Assembly (NCBI RefSeq): GCF_900105185.1
Contig: NZ_FNTJ01000001.1
Location: 2,376,501-2,440,500 of the forward strand
DNA from: Pseudomonas saponiphila
GTDB lineage: Bacteria > Pseudomonadota > Gammaproteobacteria > Pseudomonadales > Pseudomonadaceae
DNA: 64,000 bases
Reading direction: 5' to 3'
A program made the translations under genes and the position numbers. Each line of letters starts with the position of its first letter. The first letter of the stretch is position 1. A model generated the notes under the pieces. That model did no database searches and was not told where the DNA came from. It saw nothing but the letters and a program-made list of their open reading frames with translations. Below, one piece after another: positions 34,278-41,947 of this stretch.

Positions 34278-34299
34278 GCCCGCCCCGAGCGGGTTTTTT
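34278..34299 (+). terminator. Terminator-linker before the lysozyme gene
   Basis: GCCCGC, loop CCCGA, GCGGG with six T, then ATTGCCTGGAGAAAAG. The clearest match to the other linkers. Confidence 0.7.
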
Positions 34300-34317
34300 A
34301 TTGCCTGGAGAAAAGTA

Positions 34318-34749
34318 ATGCGTACATCACAACGCGGCTTGAACTTGATCAAGTCGTTCGAAGGCCTGCGCCTGCAAGCCTACCAAGACAGCGTTGGCGT
34401 CTGGACCATCGGCTATGGAACCACCCGCGGCGTGAAGACCGGCATGTCGATCAGCAAGGAGCAAGCCGAACGCATGTTGCTGAATGATGTGCAGCGCTTC
34501 GAGCCTGAGGTGCAGCGCATGATCACCGCGCCACTGAATCAAAATCAGTGGGACGCCCTGATGAGCTTCACCTACAACCTGGGCGCTGGGAATCTGGAGT
34601 CGTCGACTCTGCGGCGCCTGCTCAATGTCGGCGATTATTCCGGTGCCGCTGAGCAGTTCCTGCGCTGGAACAAGGCCGGCGGCAAGGTGCTTTCCGGCCT
34701 GACGCGCCGCCGGGAGGCTGAGCGAGCGCTGTTCCTGGAGGCGGTATGA
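34318..34749 (+). CDS. Endolysin, GH24 lysozyme
   Basis: A 143-aa lysozyme from ATG 34318. The T4-type catalytic triad is present with the same spacing: Glu15 (SFEG), Asp24 (YQDSVG) and Thr30 (WTIGYG). No signal peptide or N-terminal anchor is seen, so it relies on the holin for release to the periplasm, where it cuts peptidoglycan. Length is typical. Rz begins inside its stop codon. Confidence 0.93.
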   Translation: MRTSQRGLNLIKSFEGLRLQAYQDSVGVWTIGYGTTRGVKTGMSISKEQAERMLLNDVQRFEPEVQRMITAPLNQNQWDALMSFTYNLGAGNLESSTLRRLLNVGDYSGAAEQFLRWNKAGGKVLSGLTRRREAERALFLEAV

Positions 34750-35268
34750 GTGCCTGGGTGCTGCGCGCCGGCGCCCTGCTATTGGTTCTCGCCACCTACT
34801 GGGGGGGTCTATCAGCACGGGCTATCCGTAAAGGATGGTGAGTGGCAAGCGCGCTGGGCAGTTCGTGATGCTGGCGACAAACAAGCCTGGGCCCTGGCCG
34901 AGCAAGCCGAGCGCGACAAAGAGCAGGCCAGGCAGAGCTCAATTAACAAGGCGGTGCAAGATGGGCAACGAAAAATCGATCAAGCAGCAGCTGATGCTGT
35001 TACCGCTCGCGCTGCTGCTGGGAGCCTGCAGCGGACAGTCGACGACCTCGCCGGCCGTCTCGCAGCCCAAGGCCGCGGTAATTCCTGCACTGCCGCCGCA
35101 AGCGCGGCAGCAACCCGCACAGCCCTGGTGCTTGCCGACGTGTTCAAGCGCGCTGACCAGCGAGCGGGAGACCTGGCGGCAGATGCTGATCAAAGCCGGA
35201 GCAGGGGAGTGACGTGCGAGCAGGCCTATGACGGTATCGCCAAGGGCTCGATCAATTCCGCCCCGTGA
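34746..35268 (+). pseudogene. Rz-like inner-membrane spanin (DUF2514), frameshifted in a G7 run
   Basis: ATG 34746 overlaps the lysozyme stop and starts a signal-anchor (MSAWVLRAGALLLVLATYW). At 34801-34807 lies a run of seven G. In this frame the reading ends at 34840, after 31 codons. With one G fewer it would continue into the open frame to 35268, giving about 170 aa with a long coiled coil (DAGDKQAWALAEQAERDKEQ) and a Cys near the end, the usual DUF2514 layout. So it is either a one-base insertion mutation, slippage-regulated, or a sequencing error. Confidence 0.8.
34961..35212 (+). CDS. Rz1-like outer-membrane spanin lipoprotein, nested in Rz
   Basis: An 83-aa protein in the +1 frame inside Rz. 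It starts M-G-N-E-K-S-I-K-Q-Q, then a hydrophobic signal and lipobox Leu-Leu-Gly-Ala-Cys at about residue 20, followed by a Pro/Gln-rich mature part, as in Rz1. A nested outer-membrane lipoprotein is the standard spanin arrangement. It is intact though its Rz partner is frameshifted. The ribosome site is weak (GGCGGTG). Confidence 0.75.
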   Translation: MGNEKSIKQQLMLLPLALLLGACSGQSTTSPAVSQPKAAVIPALPPQARQQPAQPWCLPTCSSALTSERETWRQMLIKAGAGE

Positions 35269-35909
35269 TTCCTGATGTTGCCGACGGCGGGATTCACTTT
35301 GAACCACTCGAAAGCCTCGGCTGGCTCGCCCTGGAGCAATGCCATCTGTTCGGCGCGCTCTTTCGGCGTGGCCGGGTCGAGCCATTCCCGGGCCAGGTCC
35401 GGGGCCAGGACCACTGGCCGGCGGTCGTGAATATCGACCATGCCGCCTTCGCTGTCTGCTGTAATGATCACAAAGCCTTCGTGCTCGCTTCGATCTTGGC
35501 CAGGCAATTGTCCGATTGAGGCGCAGAGGATGGGGGAACCGTCCCGGTGCCGGATCAGGTAGGGCTGCTTCTTCGGGCCGCCTTCGTCCACCCACTCGAA
35601 CCAATTGTCGATTGGGCATATGGCCCTGTGTGGCCATATCTGCCGGAAGAATGGCCCATGGGCGACCTTCTCTACGCGGGCATTGATTGGGGCAGCGCGG
35701 TCAGTGGCCCAGTGCGGCCGCCACCCCCAGCGCACGGCGTCGGCGTGTAGTTTGTCTTCGGCGATGTGGAAGAGGGCGAGTTGCATCGTCGGCGCTGCGT
35801 TGTATCGCCCCAGGGGCTGATCACCGACGTTATTAATCAGGGCCCCGGGCATGCTCAGGGCTGCGACGAAGTCGTGGATGCCGCGGTATTGTGAGAGTCG
35901 TCCGCACAT
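35226..35909 (-). CDS. SRAP protein (HMCES/YedK), abasic-site DNA crosslinking
   Basis: A 227-aa protein with the full SRAP set: Cys2 directly after the start Met (which is removed), Asn77 (PINAR), Glu105 (WFEW) and His161 (DIHDR). These proteins covalently bind abasic sites in single-stranded DNA and protect them. It lies 26 bases after a small coiled-coil gene with a perfect LexA box and overlaps the Rz end on the opposite strand by 43 bases. SRAP genes in phages probably help replication under DNA damage. Confidence 0.92.
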   Translation of the reverse strand: MCGRLSQYRGIHDFVAALSMPGALINNVGDQPLGRYNAAPTMQLALFHIAEDKLHADAVRWGWRPHWATDRAAPINARVEKVAHGPFFRQIWPHRAICPIDNWFEWVDEGGPKKQPYLIRHRDGSPILCASIGQLPGQDRSEHEGFVIITADSEGGMVDIHDRRPVVLAPDLAREWLDPATPKERAEQMALLQGEPAEAFEWFKVNPAVGNIRNHGAELIEPLAIPS

Positions 35910-35935
35910 AGAGGCCTCCGGCTTAATACTTGAGG

Positions 35936-36307
35936 TTAGCTCTCACTCCGGCTTAGGTGATTTTTCTCGGCGAACTCCTTTTCATCTCTCTCAAGTTTTT
36001 CACGTAGCAAATGGTTCCGTTGAGCCTCAATCATTCGAAGGCTGTAGATGGTGCTGTTCAGGTCGCGAGCTTCAATTTCCAAACGCGCCAGCCTTTCTTC
36101 GGCAGCTGTTAAAAGCCTCGCTTGGCTGTCTCTTTCTTTGAGGGCCTGATCATGCATTTCTACGAGCTTGAAGACGTTGTGTCGACTCTCGCGCAGTTGG
36201 CGGGTCAGCTCAGCGATCTCATTCTCCAGTAGAAGGATGTGCTGCCTGCAAGTTTCAAGGGGCGTGGGAATGCCCAGCCAATCGGCTGTGTCGTCTTCGG
36301 TGTGCAC
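35936..36307 (-). CDS. Coiled-coil protein, first gene of the SOS-boxed operon
   Basis: A 123-aa protein. I choose GTG 36307 because GAGG lies 7 bases upstream; an ATG at 36340 would fall inside the LexA box. After a short N-terminal segment (ADWLGIPTPLE) nearly the whole sequence (residues about 25-115) is a heptad-like coiled coil rich in Glu, Arg and Leu. No family is recognised. Its promoter carries CTGTATGTGCATACAG, so it is probably damage-induced along with the SRAP gene. Confidence 0.65.
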   Translation of the reverse strand: MHTEDDTADWLGIPTPLETCRQHILLLENEIAELTRQLRESRHNVFKLVEMHDQALKERDSQARLLTAAEERLARLEIEARDLNSTIYSLRMIEAQRNHLLREKLERDEKEFAEKNHLSRSES

Positions 36308-36328
36308 GGTACTACCTCGAATCCAATG

Positions 36329-36344
36329 CTGTATGTGCATACAG
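36329..36344 (-). promoter_or_regulatory. LexA (SOS) box
   Basis: CTGTATGTGCATACAG is a perfect 16-base palindrome with CTG and CAG ends, matching the Pseudomonas LexA consensus. It lies 22 bases upstream of the GTG of the coiled-coil gene. Confidence 0.85.
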
Positions 36345-36433
36345 TAATTCAGGTTCTAGGAGATCGCGATTTGAGCCGACGAAATGTGTCTGATGGGGAT
36401 GGTTTACGGTCGGCAGGACGCCGAAGAGAGGAA

Positions 36434-36467
36434 AGTTTTGTAACGGTTACTAAATAGTTTTGTAACG
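36434..36467. repeat. Two AGTTTTGTAACG direct repeats near the prophage end
   Basis: Identical 12-mers start at 36434 and 36456, 22 bases apart, with a GTAACGGTTAC palindrome at the first. They sit between phage genes and the tRNA and could be integrase arm sites, or simple local repeats. Confidence 0.35.
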
Positions 36468-36504
36468 ATGCTCAGGAAGCGCTTCCGGGAAAATACCCCA
36501 GACA

Positions 36505-36530
36505 CAAAAAAGCCCTGAAAAATCAGGGCT
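36505..36530 (-). terminator. Intrinsic terminator after tRNA-Ser
   Basis: On the minus strand AGCCCTGA, loop TTTT, TCAGGGCT followed by six T. It directly follows the tRNA. Confidence 0.8.
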
Positions 36531-36544
36531 TTCTCGTTGAGATT

Positions 36545-36632
36545 TGGCGGAGGCGTAGAGATTCGAACTCTAGGACCTGTTACAGTCGGCGGTTTTCAAG
36601 ACCGCTGCCTTAAACCACTCGGCCACACCTCC
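36545..36632 (-). tRNA. tRNA-Ser (UGA), probable prophage attachment region
   Basis: Read on the minus strand the gene starts GGAGGTGTGG at 36632 and ends CCGCCA at 36545. It has a 7-bp acceptor, a D-arm with GGCCGAGTGG, an anticodon arm GCGGT-CTTGAAA-ACCGC (anticodon TGA), a long variable arm typical of Ser tRNAs, and a GTTCGAATC T-loop. The CCA is encoded. Phage genes lie on its 3' side, as when a phage integrates into a tRNA 3' end; the matching attL is outside the window. Confidence 0.92.
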
Positions 36633-36755
36633 AGATCGCATTGCGGGCGCCATAATACCCGAATGAAACACACTGTCAAACTCTCTGCGTCGCGAGTTAC
36701 AGAGCCTCTGTTATTATCCTTGCCACTAAATGTTTCCCCCAACAGGAGTGTCGCC

Positions 36756-37427
36756 ATGCGCGAACAGGATTACGCAGTTAACAACGGCGTGCAGGCCGAG
36801 CAGCTAGAGGTTAGCCGCGTCCTGCGCAACACTTACGGCCTGCTGGCCCTGACTCTCGCGTTCAGCGGTGTCATGGCTTATGTGGCGCAGCAGATGCGGG
36901 TCGGCTACCCGAACATCTTCGTGGTGCTGATCGGTTTCTACGGTCTGTTCTTCCTCACCAACAAACTCCGTGACTCGGCCTGGGGCCTGGTGTCGGCTTT
37001 CGCCCTGACCGGTTTCATGGGCTTCTTGCTCGGCCCGATCCTCAACCGTTACCTGGGCATGCAGGGCGGCGCTGAAGTGGTCAGCTCGGCCTTCGCCATG
37101 ACCGCCCTGGTGTTTGGCGGTCTGTCGGCCTATGTGCTGATCACCCGCAAGGACATGAGCTTCCTCGGTGGTTTCATCACCGCCGGTTTCTTCGTCCTGA
37201 TGGGCGCCGTGCTGGCCAGCCTGTTCTTCCAGATCAGTGGCCTGCAGTTGGCGATCAGCGCCGGTTTCGTGCTGTTCTCCTCGGTGTGCATCCTGTTCCA
37301 GACCAGCGCCATCATCCATGGCGGCGAACGCAACTACATCATGGCCACCATCAGCCTGTATGTATCGATCTACAACCTGTTCGTCAGCCTGCTGCAGCTG
37401 TTCGGCATCATGGGTCGCGACGACTGA
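36756..37427 (+). CDS. Bax inhibitor-1/YccA family membrane protein
   Basis: A 223-aa protein from ATG 36756 (CAGGAG 8 bases upstream) with seven membrane spans after a soluble N-terminus of about 25 residues. The family Asp residues near the end (ISLYVSIYNLFVSLLQLFGIMGRDD) are present. E. coli YccA of this family modulates FtsH; the role in Pseudomonas is unclear. It is a housekeeping gene flanking the prophage and is convergent with the secretion operon. Confidence 0.88.
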   Translation: MREQDYAVNNGVQAEQLEVSRVLRNTYGLLALTLAFSGVMAYVAQQMRVGYPNIFVVLIGFYGLFFLTNKLRDSAWGLVSAFALTGFMGFLLGPILNRYLGMQGGAEVVSSAFAMTALVFGGLSAYVLITRKDMSFLGGFITAGFFVLMGAVLASLFFQISGLQLAISAGFVLFSSVCILFQTSAIIHGGERNYIMATISLYVSIYNLFVSLLQLFGIMGRDD

Positions 37428-37447
37428 TCCCGGTTGTTGAACCCATG

Positions 37448-37473
37448 AAAAAGCCCGCTTCGGCGGGCTTTTT
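37448..37473. terminator. Bidirectional terminator between yccA-like gene and gspM
   Basis: AAAAAGCCCGC, loop TTCG, GCGGGCTTTTT is symmetric, with T-runs in both directions, and separates two convergent genes. Confidence 0.85.
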
Positions 37474-37502
37474 GTTGTCCGGGTTTCCGGCGTGACAGGG
37501 GT

Positions 37503-38003
37503 TCAAGGGCTGTGCAGCTGCAAGCGTGCGCTGGCCATGGCGTCCTTGTTGACCTCGATGGAGAACGACAGGACCGAGACGTGCTGCTGTTCCAACTGGT
37601 CGATCCAGGTGATCAGGCCGTTGAGAGGCCCCTCCAGACTGAGGTTGACCCGTCCTTCATCCTCCTGATCCATGCGTTCCAGGTTGAGTCCGGCCTGGCT
37701 GCTGGAGCGTGCCAGCAGGCCGGGCAGGGCATCGCCGGAAATGACCGGGCCTGGGAGGGAAGAGGTGCTGGCGGGCAGCTGTTGCAGATCGTGAAGCAAT
37801 TGCGTTTCCTCGGTATAGCGGCGCTCGGCCTGGGCCAGAGCCTGTTGTTGCGGTTGCCAGAGCAGGTAGAGGCTGGTCAGGCCAGCGAACACGGTCAGGG
37901 CCTGTAGCGCCCGTTGTTCGCGTTTTGCCAAGCGCTGCCAGCGGTGCCGGAGTGGGTTCGTCAGGGCGTTTCGGGCCGGGATCGAGGCGATGGGAAGCTT
38001 CAT
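37503..38003 (-). CDS. gspM: Type II secretion protein GspM
   Basis: A 166-aa protein with a short cytoplasmic N-terminus, one membrane span (residues about 34-52, LQALTVFAGLTSLYLLW), a coiled coil, and a C-terminal ferredoxin-like domain (LEGPLNGLITWIDQLEQ). This is the GspM layout: a platform protein that pairs with GspL. It is last in a continuous minus-strand operon. Family length fits. Confidence 0.88.
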   Translation of the reverse strand: MKLPIASIPARNALTNPLRHRWQRLAKREQRALQALTVFAGLTSLYLLWQPQQQALAQAERRYTEETQLLHDLQQLPASTSSLPGPVISGDALPGLLARSSSQAGLNLERMDQEDEGRVNLSLEGPLNGLITWIDQLEQQHVSVLSFSIEVNKDAMASARLQLHSP

Positions 38004-38006
38004 CGC

Positions 38007-39149
38007 TTACTCCTTGATTTGAAAACGCGTGGAGACGCCTTGCGCGTCACGCACGGATGAGTCGGTGCTGACGTTCAGGCACTGGTTGATCAGGCCCTCA
38101 CGCAGCAGTTGCAGATCGGCAAAGGCCGGGGCGCTGACTTGCAGGCTCCAGCCTTCCTCGGCCTGGTAATCCAGGCGCTGGATCTGTGACAGGGCGCCGC
38201 CGCTGGCGGCCCATTGCTCCGCCAGTTGCGACAGGCGCAGGGCCACGCCTGGGGCTTCCTGCACCTGCTGACGTTGCTTGAGTCGCACCTGATGCGCCAG
38301 GTCGGCGCTGGCCGGTTCATCGCCGAAGCGTTCTTGCCAGAGACTCTGGCTGGCCGCGTGCAGCTGGTCGCTGCGCTGCTCCAGGTACAGCCGGTGTCCG
38401 ACGTTCTGCAGCAGTTGCGCGCCGCCGGCGATCGCCAGCACCAGCAGCGCCAGGCGCCAGGGCGTCGCTTTGCGGGTGCGGCGCTGGAATTGCCCCTGGC
38501 ACAGGTCGATCGCCTGCAAGCTGCCCTGGCTGAGCACTTGCCAGGGCTGCTCTTCGGCTTGCCAGTGCTCCGGCTCCAGGCCGTCGATGCCCGGGGGCTC
38601 GGCGCCCTGCCACAGCAGCCCATCCGGCAACAGCCGGCCCAGTTCGCCGAGCTCCTGCGGGTTGAGAGTCAGGCGTAGCGCGGCGCCGCCGCCCAGCAGC
38701 CAGCGGCCGTCCCAGGCCAGGGCGCGTGGCCGGTCCTGGGGCAGGCAGTCGGCGTCGATGTGCATGCGCGATGGTTGCAGTCCGTGCTCGGCCAGACGCT
38801 TGAGGCAACGCTGCAGGCGCTCGCGGTGGATGACCAGCACTGCGCAGTGACGTCGCTCGCGCAAGGGGCCATGGGCCAGGTGCAGCTCTTCGACATCGTC
38901 GATCAGTTGTTCTTCCAGGGCACTGTGCAGGGCCTGGCGCAACCAGCGACCGCTGCGGGCCGGGACGCTGACCTGATGAAAGCTGGCCATTTCCATCGGC
39001 AGCAGCAGGGCGAAGGCATGCCCGCGCAAGTGTTCGGCGGCCTGCTCCAGATCGCCTTCCAGAGGGGCGCTGTCGACAGACCACCAGTGGCAATGCCAGG
39101 GGCGGTCGCCCGGGGTATGGGGTGAAAGGTAAAGCCAATGGCTCATCAC
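38007..39149 (-). CDS. gspL: Type II secretion protein GspL
   Basis: A 380-aa protein: a cytoplasmic actin-like domain (residues about 1-235), one membrane span (about 250-270, LALLVLAIAGGAQLLQNV) and a periplasmic part with the C-terminal ferredoxin-like domain. GspL ties the ATPase GspE to the inner-membrane platform. Its stop is 3 bases before gspM. Sequence conservation is low, as usual for GspL, but order and topology are right. Confidence 0.88.
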   Translation of the reverse strand: MMSHWLYLSPHTPGDRPWHCHWWSVDSAPLEGDLEQAAEHLRGHAFALLLPMEMASFHQVSVPARSGRWLRQALHSALEEQLIDDVEELHLAHGPLRERRHCAVLVIHRERLQRCLKRLAEHGLQPSRMHIDADCLPQDRPRALAWDGRWLLGGGAALRLTLNPQELGELGRLLPDGLLWQGAEPPGIDGLEPEHWQAEEQPWQVLSQGSLQAIDLCQGQFQRRTRKATPWRLALLVLAIAGGAQLLQNVGHRLYLEQRSDQLHAASQSLWQERFGDEPASADLAHQVRLKQRQQVQEAPGVALRLSQLAEQWAASGGALSQIQRLDYQAEEGWSLQVSAPAFADLQLLREGLINQCLNVSTDSSVRDAQGVSTRFQIKE

Positions 39150-39152
39150 GGG

Positions 39153-40040
39153 TTACTCGGTAAGCGAAGGGGCGTTGAGCGGCGCGGGTAGCAAGGTGCG
39201 CTGTTGCACGCGGACCTGGTCGGCACTCATGACCCGCAGGTCGCTGACCAAGCGCAGGCGTCGGCCATGCAGCTCAACATCGATGGTGGCGCGGAACTGG
39301 CGGCTGTTGACGCTCAGCCCGCGTGCGGTGATGTCCCGGCCCTGAAGCATGGGATTGGCGAGAAACGCAGCGACCGTCGGGTAGCCCTTGGCCGGGCGGG
39401 TCTGAGCCAGGGTCCGGGCGGTCGGCAGATCGATGCCTTCGATGCTGGCCAGCACCAGGGCGTCGGCGGTGTTGAGGTTGATGTATCCCGGCTCGTAGGC
39501 CGCCACCAGCGGCGCCAGGCGTTGCAGGGTGTCGGGGCCCACCTCTGGCAGTGGCCGCAGTTCACTGATGTCGCTCAGGGGCAAAGGGCGGCCCAGGCGG
39601 TCCCGGGGGCGCAGCAGCGCCGCCGGGTCGTGGGGCTTGATCTCGGCCAGGGCCAGCAGGCGCTGGTAGCGGGCGCGAGGAATCACATCATCCTGCACCA
39701 GCGTGCTGTTGAGGTTGAGCCGGGCGCCCAGATCGCTGATGTGAATCCTGAGCCTGCCGCCTTCGATCGGGAACGCCGGAGCCGGCCGGGCCCAGTGCTG
39801 GCCCAGATGGGTCACCAGCAGGCCGCCTTCGCTGCGGGCATCCTCCCGCAATTGGCTGCGGGCCCAGCTCTCGCCGCTCAGGGCCAGTTGCCAGAGCTGC
39901 TGGTGCTGCACCAGGTGGCTGCTGCTGGCCAGGCTGAGCCGCTGGCGGGCAAGCATGTTGCTCACCACCAGGGTCACCAGGGCGGTGATCAGCAATACGC
40001 TGAGCAGGGCGACGCCGCGCTGGGCGCGAGGCTTATTCAC
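39153..40040 (-). CDS. gspK: Type II secretion minor pseudopilin GspK
   Basis: A 295-aa protein starting with a basic leader and prepilin cleavage site Arg-Gly-Val-Ala-Leu-Leu (QRGVALLSVLLITALVTLVV). It is longer than the other pseudopilins, with a large helical insert, typical of GspK. It caps the pseudopilus tip with GspI and GspJ. The start overlaps the gspJ end by 8 bases. As in many GspK, the residue five after the cleavage site is not the usual Glu. Confidence 0.9.
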   Translation of the reverse strand: MNKPRAQRGVALLSVLLITALVTLVVSNMLARQRLSLASSSHLVQHQQLWQLALSGESWARSQLREDARSEGGLLVTHLGQHWARPAPAFPIEGGRLRIHISDLGARLNLNSTLVQDDVIPRARYQRLLALAEIKPHDPAALLRPRDRLGRPLPLSDISELRPLPEVGPDTLQRLAPLVAAYEPGYINLNTADALVLASIEGIDLPTARTLAQTRPAKGYPTVAAFLANPMLQGRDITARGLSVNSRQFRATIDVELHGRRLRLVSDLRVMSADQVRVQQRTLLPAPLNAPSLTE

Positions 40041-40632
40041 CGGGTGCGTCCTCGTCCGCTTCGGCGCCGCCCGGCAACAGGATGACCCGACGGATATTCG
40101 GGAAGCCCGGTGCGCTGAGCTTGATGTCCACGGCGGCCGGCAGACTCAGGGCTTCGCCGCTGATGGGCCAGCTGTCGTGGGGCTGGCCCGCAGCGTCGAT
40201 GAAGCGCAGGTGGATCAGCTCGACCTCACTGAGCAAGGATTGCGCCTGGCTCAGGCTGCCTTGTTCCAGGCCCTGGCTTTCGCGCAGCCACTGGCCGTCG
40301 CCGAAGCGGTGGCTGACCTGCACCAGCTCGCTGCGCGGATAGTCCAGGGGGTTGCGCCAGCCGCCGCGCAGCAGGCGCAGCCCCTGGGGCTGGCTGATCA
40401 GCGCCTGGCTATGGCTATGGTCGTCCTTGAGGGCGTGGCGCTGCACCTGCACCAGGTCCCGCTCCAGCAGACTCAGGGCCCGTTGCAGGTGGCGCAATTG
40501 CAGCTCCTGGGTCTGGATGCGCTGGTCGCTGCGCATCACCCGGTCCAGCAACTGATAGGTCGCCAGCCCCAGGAGGCTGAAGATGGCGATCGCTACCACC
40601 ACCTCCAGCAAGGTGAAGCCGCGCTGGTTCAT
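40033..40632 (-). CDS. gspJ: Type II secretion minor pseudopilin GspJ
   Basis: A 199-aa protein from ATG 40632. The type III signal is N-Q-R-G-F-T-L-L-E-V-V. The remaining beta-rich globular domain and a C-terminal Glu-rich tail are typical. It overlaps gspI by 4 bases. A longer upstream frame is only out-of-frame reading of gspI. Confidence 0.9.
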   Translation of the reverse strand: MNQRGFTLLEVVVAIAIFSLLGLATYQLLDRVMRSDQRIQTQELQLRHLQRALSLLERDLVQVQRHALKDDHSHSQALISQPQGLRLLRGGWRNPLDYPRSELVQVSHRFGDGQWLRESQGLEQGSLSQAQSLLSEVELIHLRFIDAAGQPHDSWPISGEALSLPAAVDIKLSAPGFPNIRRVILLPGGAEADEDAPGE

Positions 40633-41015
40633 GGGTTGGCCTCGATGTAACCCAGCAACTGCGCGCGGCTGTATTGCCGGGCCCGTTGCGGGTCCTGCTC
40701 GGCCGAAACCCGCAGGTTGACCTTGAGCAGCCGCGAGTCCGGCGCCGCTTCGATCTCGCTGAACAGCCACCAACTGCGCCCGCCAAACTCGACCTGGCGT
40801 TGCTGGCGGCCAACGCTGGGCGGCTGCATGCCGCTGCGCAGTTCATTCAGGTAGTTGTCGGCAATCCAGGTGGCCTGGGTGCGTTCGGCCAGGTTGCCGC
40901 TGTTGATCGCCACATGCTGGATCGCACTGAACAGCGCAATCGACACCGTGGCGAAAATCGCCAGCGCCACCATGACTTCCAGCAGGGTGAAGCCCCGTTC
41001 AGTTCGCGGTTTCAA
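40629..41015 (-). CDS. gspI: Type II secretion minor pseudopilin GspI (TTG start)
   Basis: A 128-aa protein. No ATG or GTG lies near the prepilin signal (T-E-R-G-F-T-L-L-E-V-M), but TTG 41015 has AGGAG 8 bases upstream and gives a normal leader (MKPRTERG), so I use it. It overlaps the gspH end by 17 bases. GspI starts pseudopilus assembly with J and K. Confidence 0.88.
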   Translation of the reverse strand: MKPRTERGFTLLEVMVALAIFATVSIALFSAIQHVAINSGNLAERTQATWIADNYLNELRSGMQPPSVGRQQRQVEFGGRSWWLFSEIEAAPDSRLLKVNLRVSAEQDPQRARQYSRAQLLGYIEANP

Positions 41016-41496
41016 GTCGGGGCTCCTGTAGGCCGTCGCTGGACAGGACCAGCAGCGGGGTGTTGCGGTGCTCGATCCACAGGCTGAAGGCGCTGGTTTC
41101 GTCACTGGACAACACCAGCAGTTGGGGCATGGCGCTACGGCTGCCGGCCTGGCCAAGGCTCGGGCCGGCTTCGGCCACTTCGAGGCGCAGGCGCAGGTTG
41201 GCGGGCAGGGTCTGGCTGCGCCAGTCACGGTCGGCCAGCCATTGCCCCTGTTCATCCAGGCGCAGCACGGAGTAGGCGTCGGGTTCGATGCGCAGGCCGT
41301 AGTCGCTGTTGCTCAACACTGCCTGCTGGCGCAGCAGTTGCAGCAGCGCCAGCAGGCGATCGCCTTCACGACGCGCCTGCCGGCTGGCGGAGTCGGGGTT
41401 GATCAGGCCGATCATGCCCGCGGACAGGGCGATGATCAGCACCACCACCAGCACTTCGATCAGGGTGAAGCCCTTGTTGTGGGAGCGTTGCACCAC
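40999..41496 (-). CDS. gspH: Type II secretion minor pseudopilin GspH
   Basis: A 165-aa protein with the signal H-N-K-G-F-T-L-I-E-V and hydrophobic helix to about residue 30, then a beta-rich globular domain. The stop of gspG is one base before its start codon on the minus strand. Minor pseudopilin that links tip to GspG shaft. Confidence 0.9.
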   Translation of the reverse strand: MVQRSHNKGFTLIEVLVVVLIIALSAGMIGLINPDSASRQARREGDRLLALLQLLRQQAVLSNSDYGLRIEPDAYSVLRLDEQGQWLADRDWRSQTLPANLRLRLEVAEAGPSLGQAGSRSAMPQLLVLSSDETSAFSLWIEHRNTPLLVLSSDGLQEPRLETAN

Positions 41497-41931
41497 TCAG
41501 CGGTCCCAGTTGCCGATCTCGGCGTTCAGGCCGTCGCCGCCGAGCTTGCCGTCGGCGCCGAAGGAGAACAGGTCATAACCGCTGCCGCGGGTGCCCGGCA
41601 GGCGGTACTGATAGGCGTTGCCCCAGGGATCGATGGGCAGGCGCTTGAGGTAACCGTCGGGGTTCCAGTTGCGCGCCGGCGGGTTGCCGCTGGGCTTGCT
41701 GACCAGGGCTTCGAGCCCTTGCTGGCTGCTGGGGTACTGGTGGTTGTCGAGCTTGTAGATGTCCAGGGCCATGGCGATGGCCTTGATGTCGCTCTGGGCG
41801 GCGGCGGCCTTGGCCTGATCGGGGCGGCTCATGATCTGCGGCACCACCAGGGCCGCGAGGACCCCGAGAATGACCACCACCACCATGATTTCAATCAGGG
41901 TAAAACCGCGTTGCTTGTTCTGAGTCTGCAC
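41497..41931 (-). CDS. gspG: Type II secretion major pseudopilin GspG
   Basis: A 144-aa protein with signal Q-R-G-F-T-L-I-E-I-M and the well-conserved GspG body: IKAIAMALDIYKLDNHQYPS, QGLEALVSKPSGNPPARNW, DPWGNAYQYRLPG and a C-terminal calcium-site region (SFGADGKLGGDGLNAEIGNW). It is the main subunit of the piston-like pseudopilus. Confidence 0.95.
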   Translation of the reverse strand: MQTQNKQRGFTLIEIMVVVVILGVLAALVVPQIMSRPDQAKAAAAQSDIKAIAMALDIYKLDNHQYPSSQQGLEALVSKPSGNPPARNWNPDGYLKRLPIDPWGNAYQYRLPGTRGSGYDLFSFGADGKLGGDGLNAEIGNWDR

Positions 41932-41947
41932 GTAGGGGGTTCCGGAT

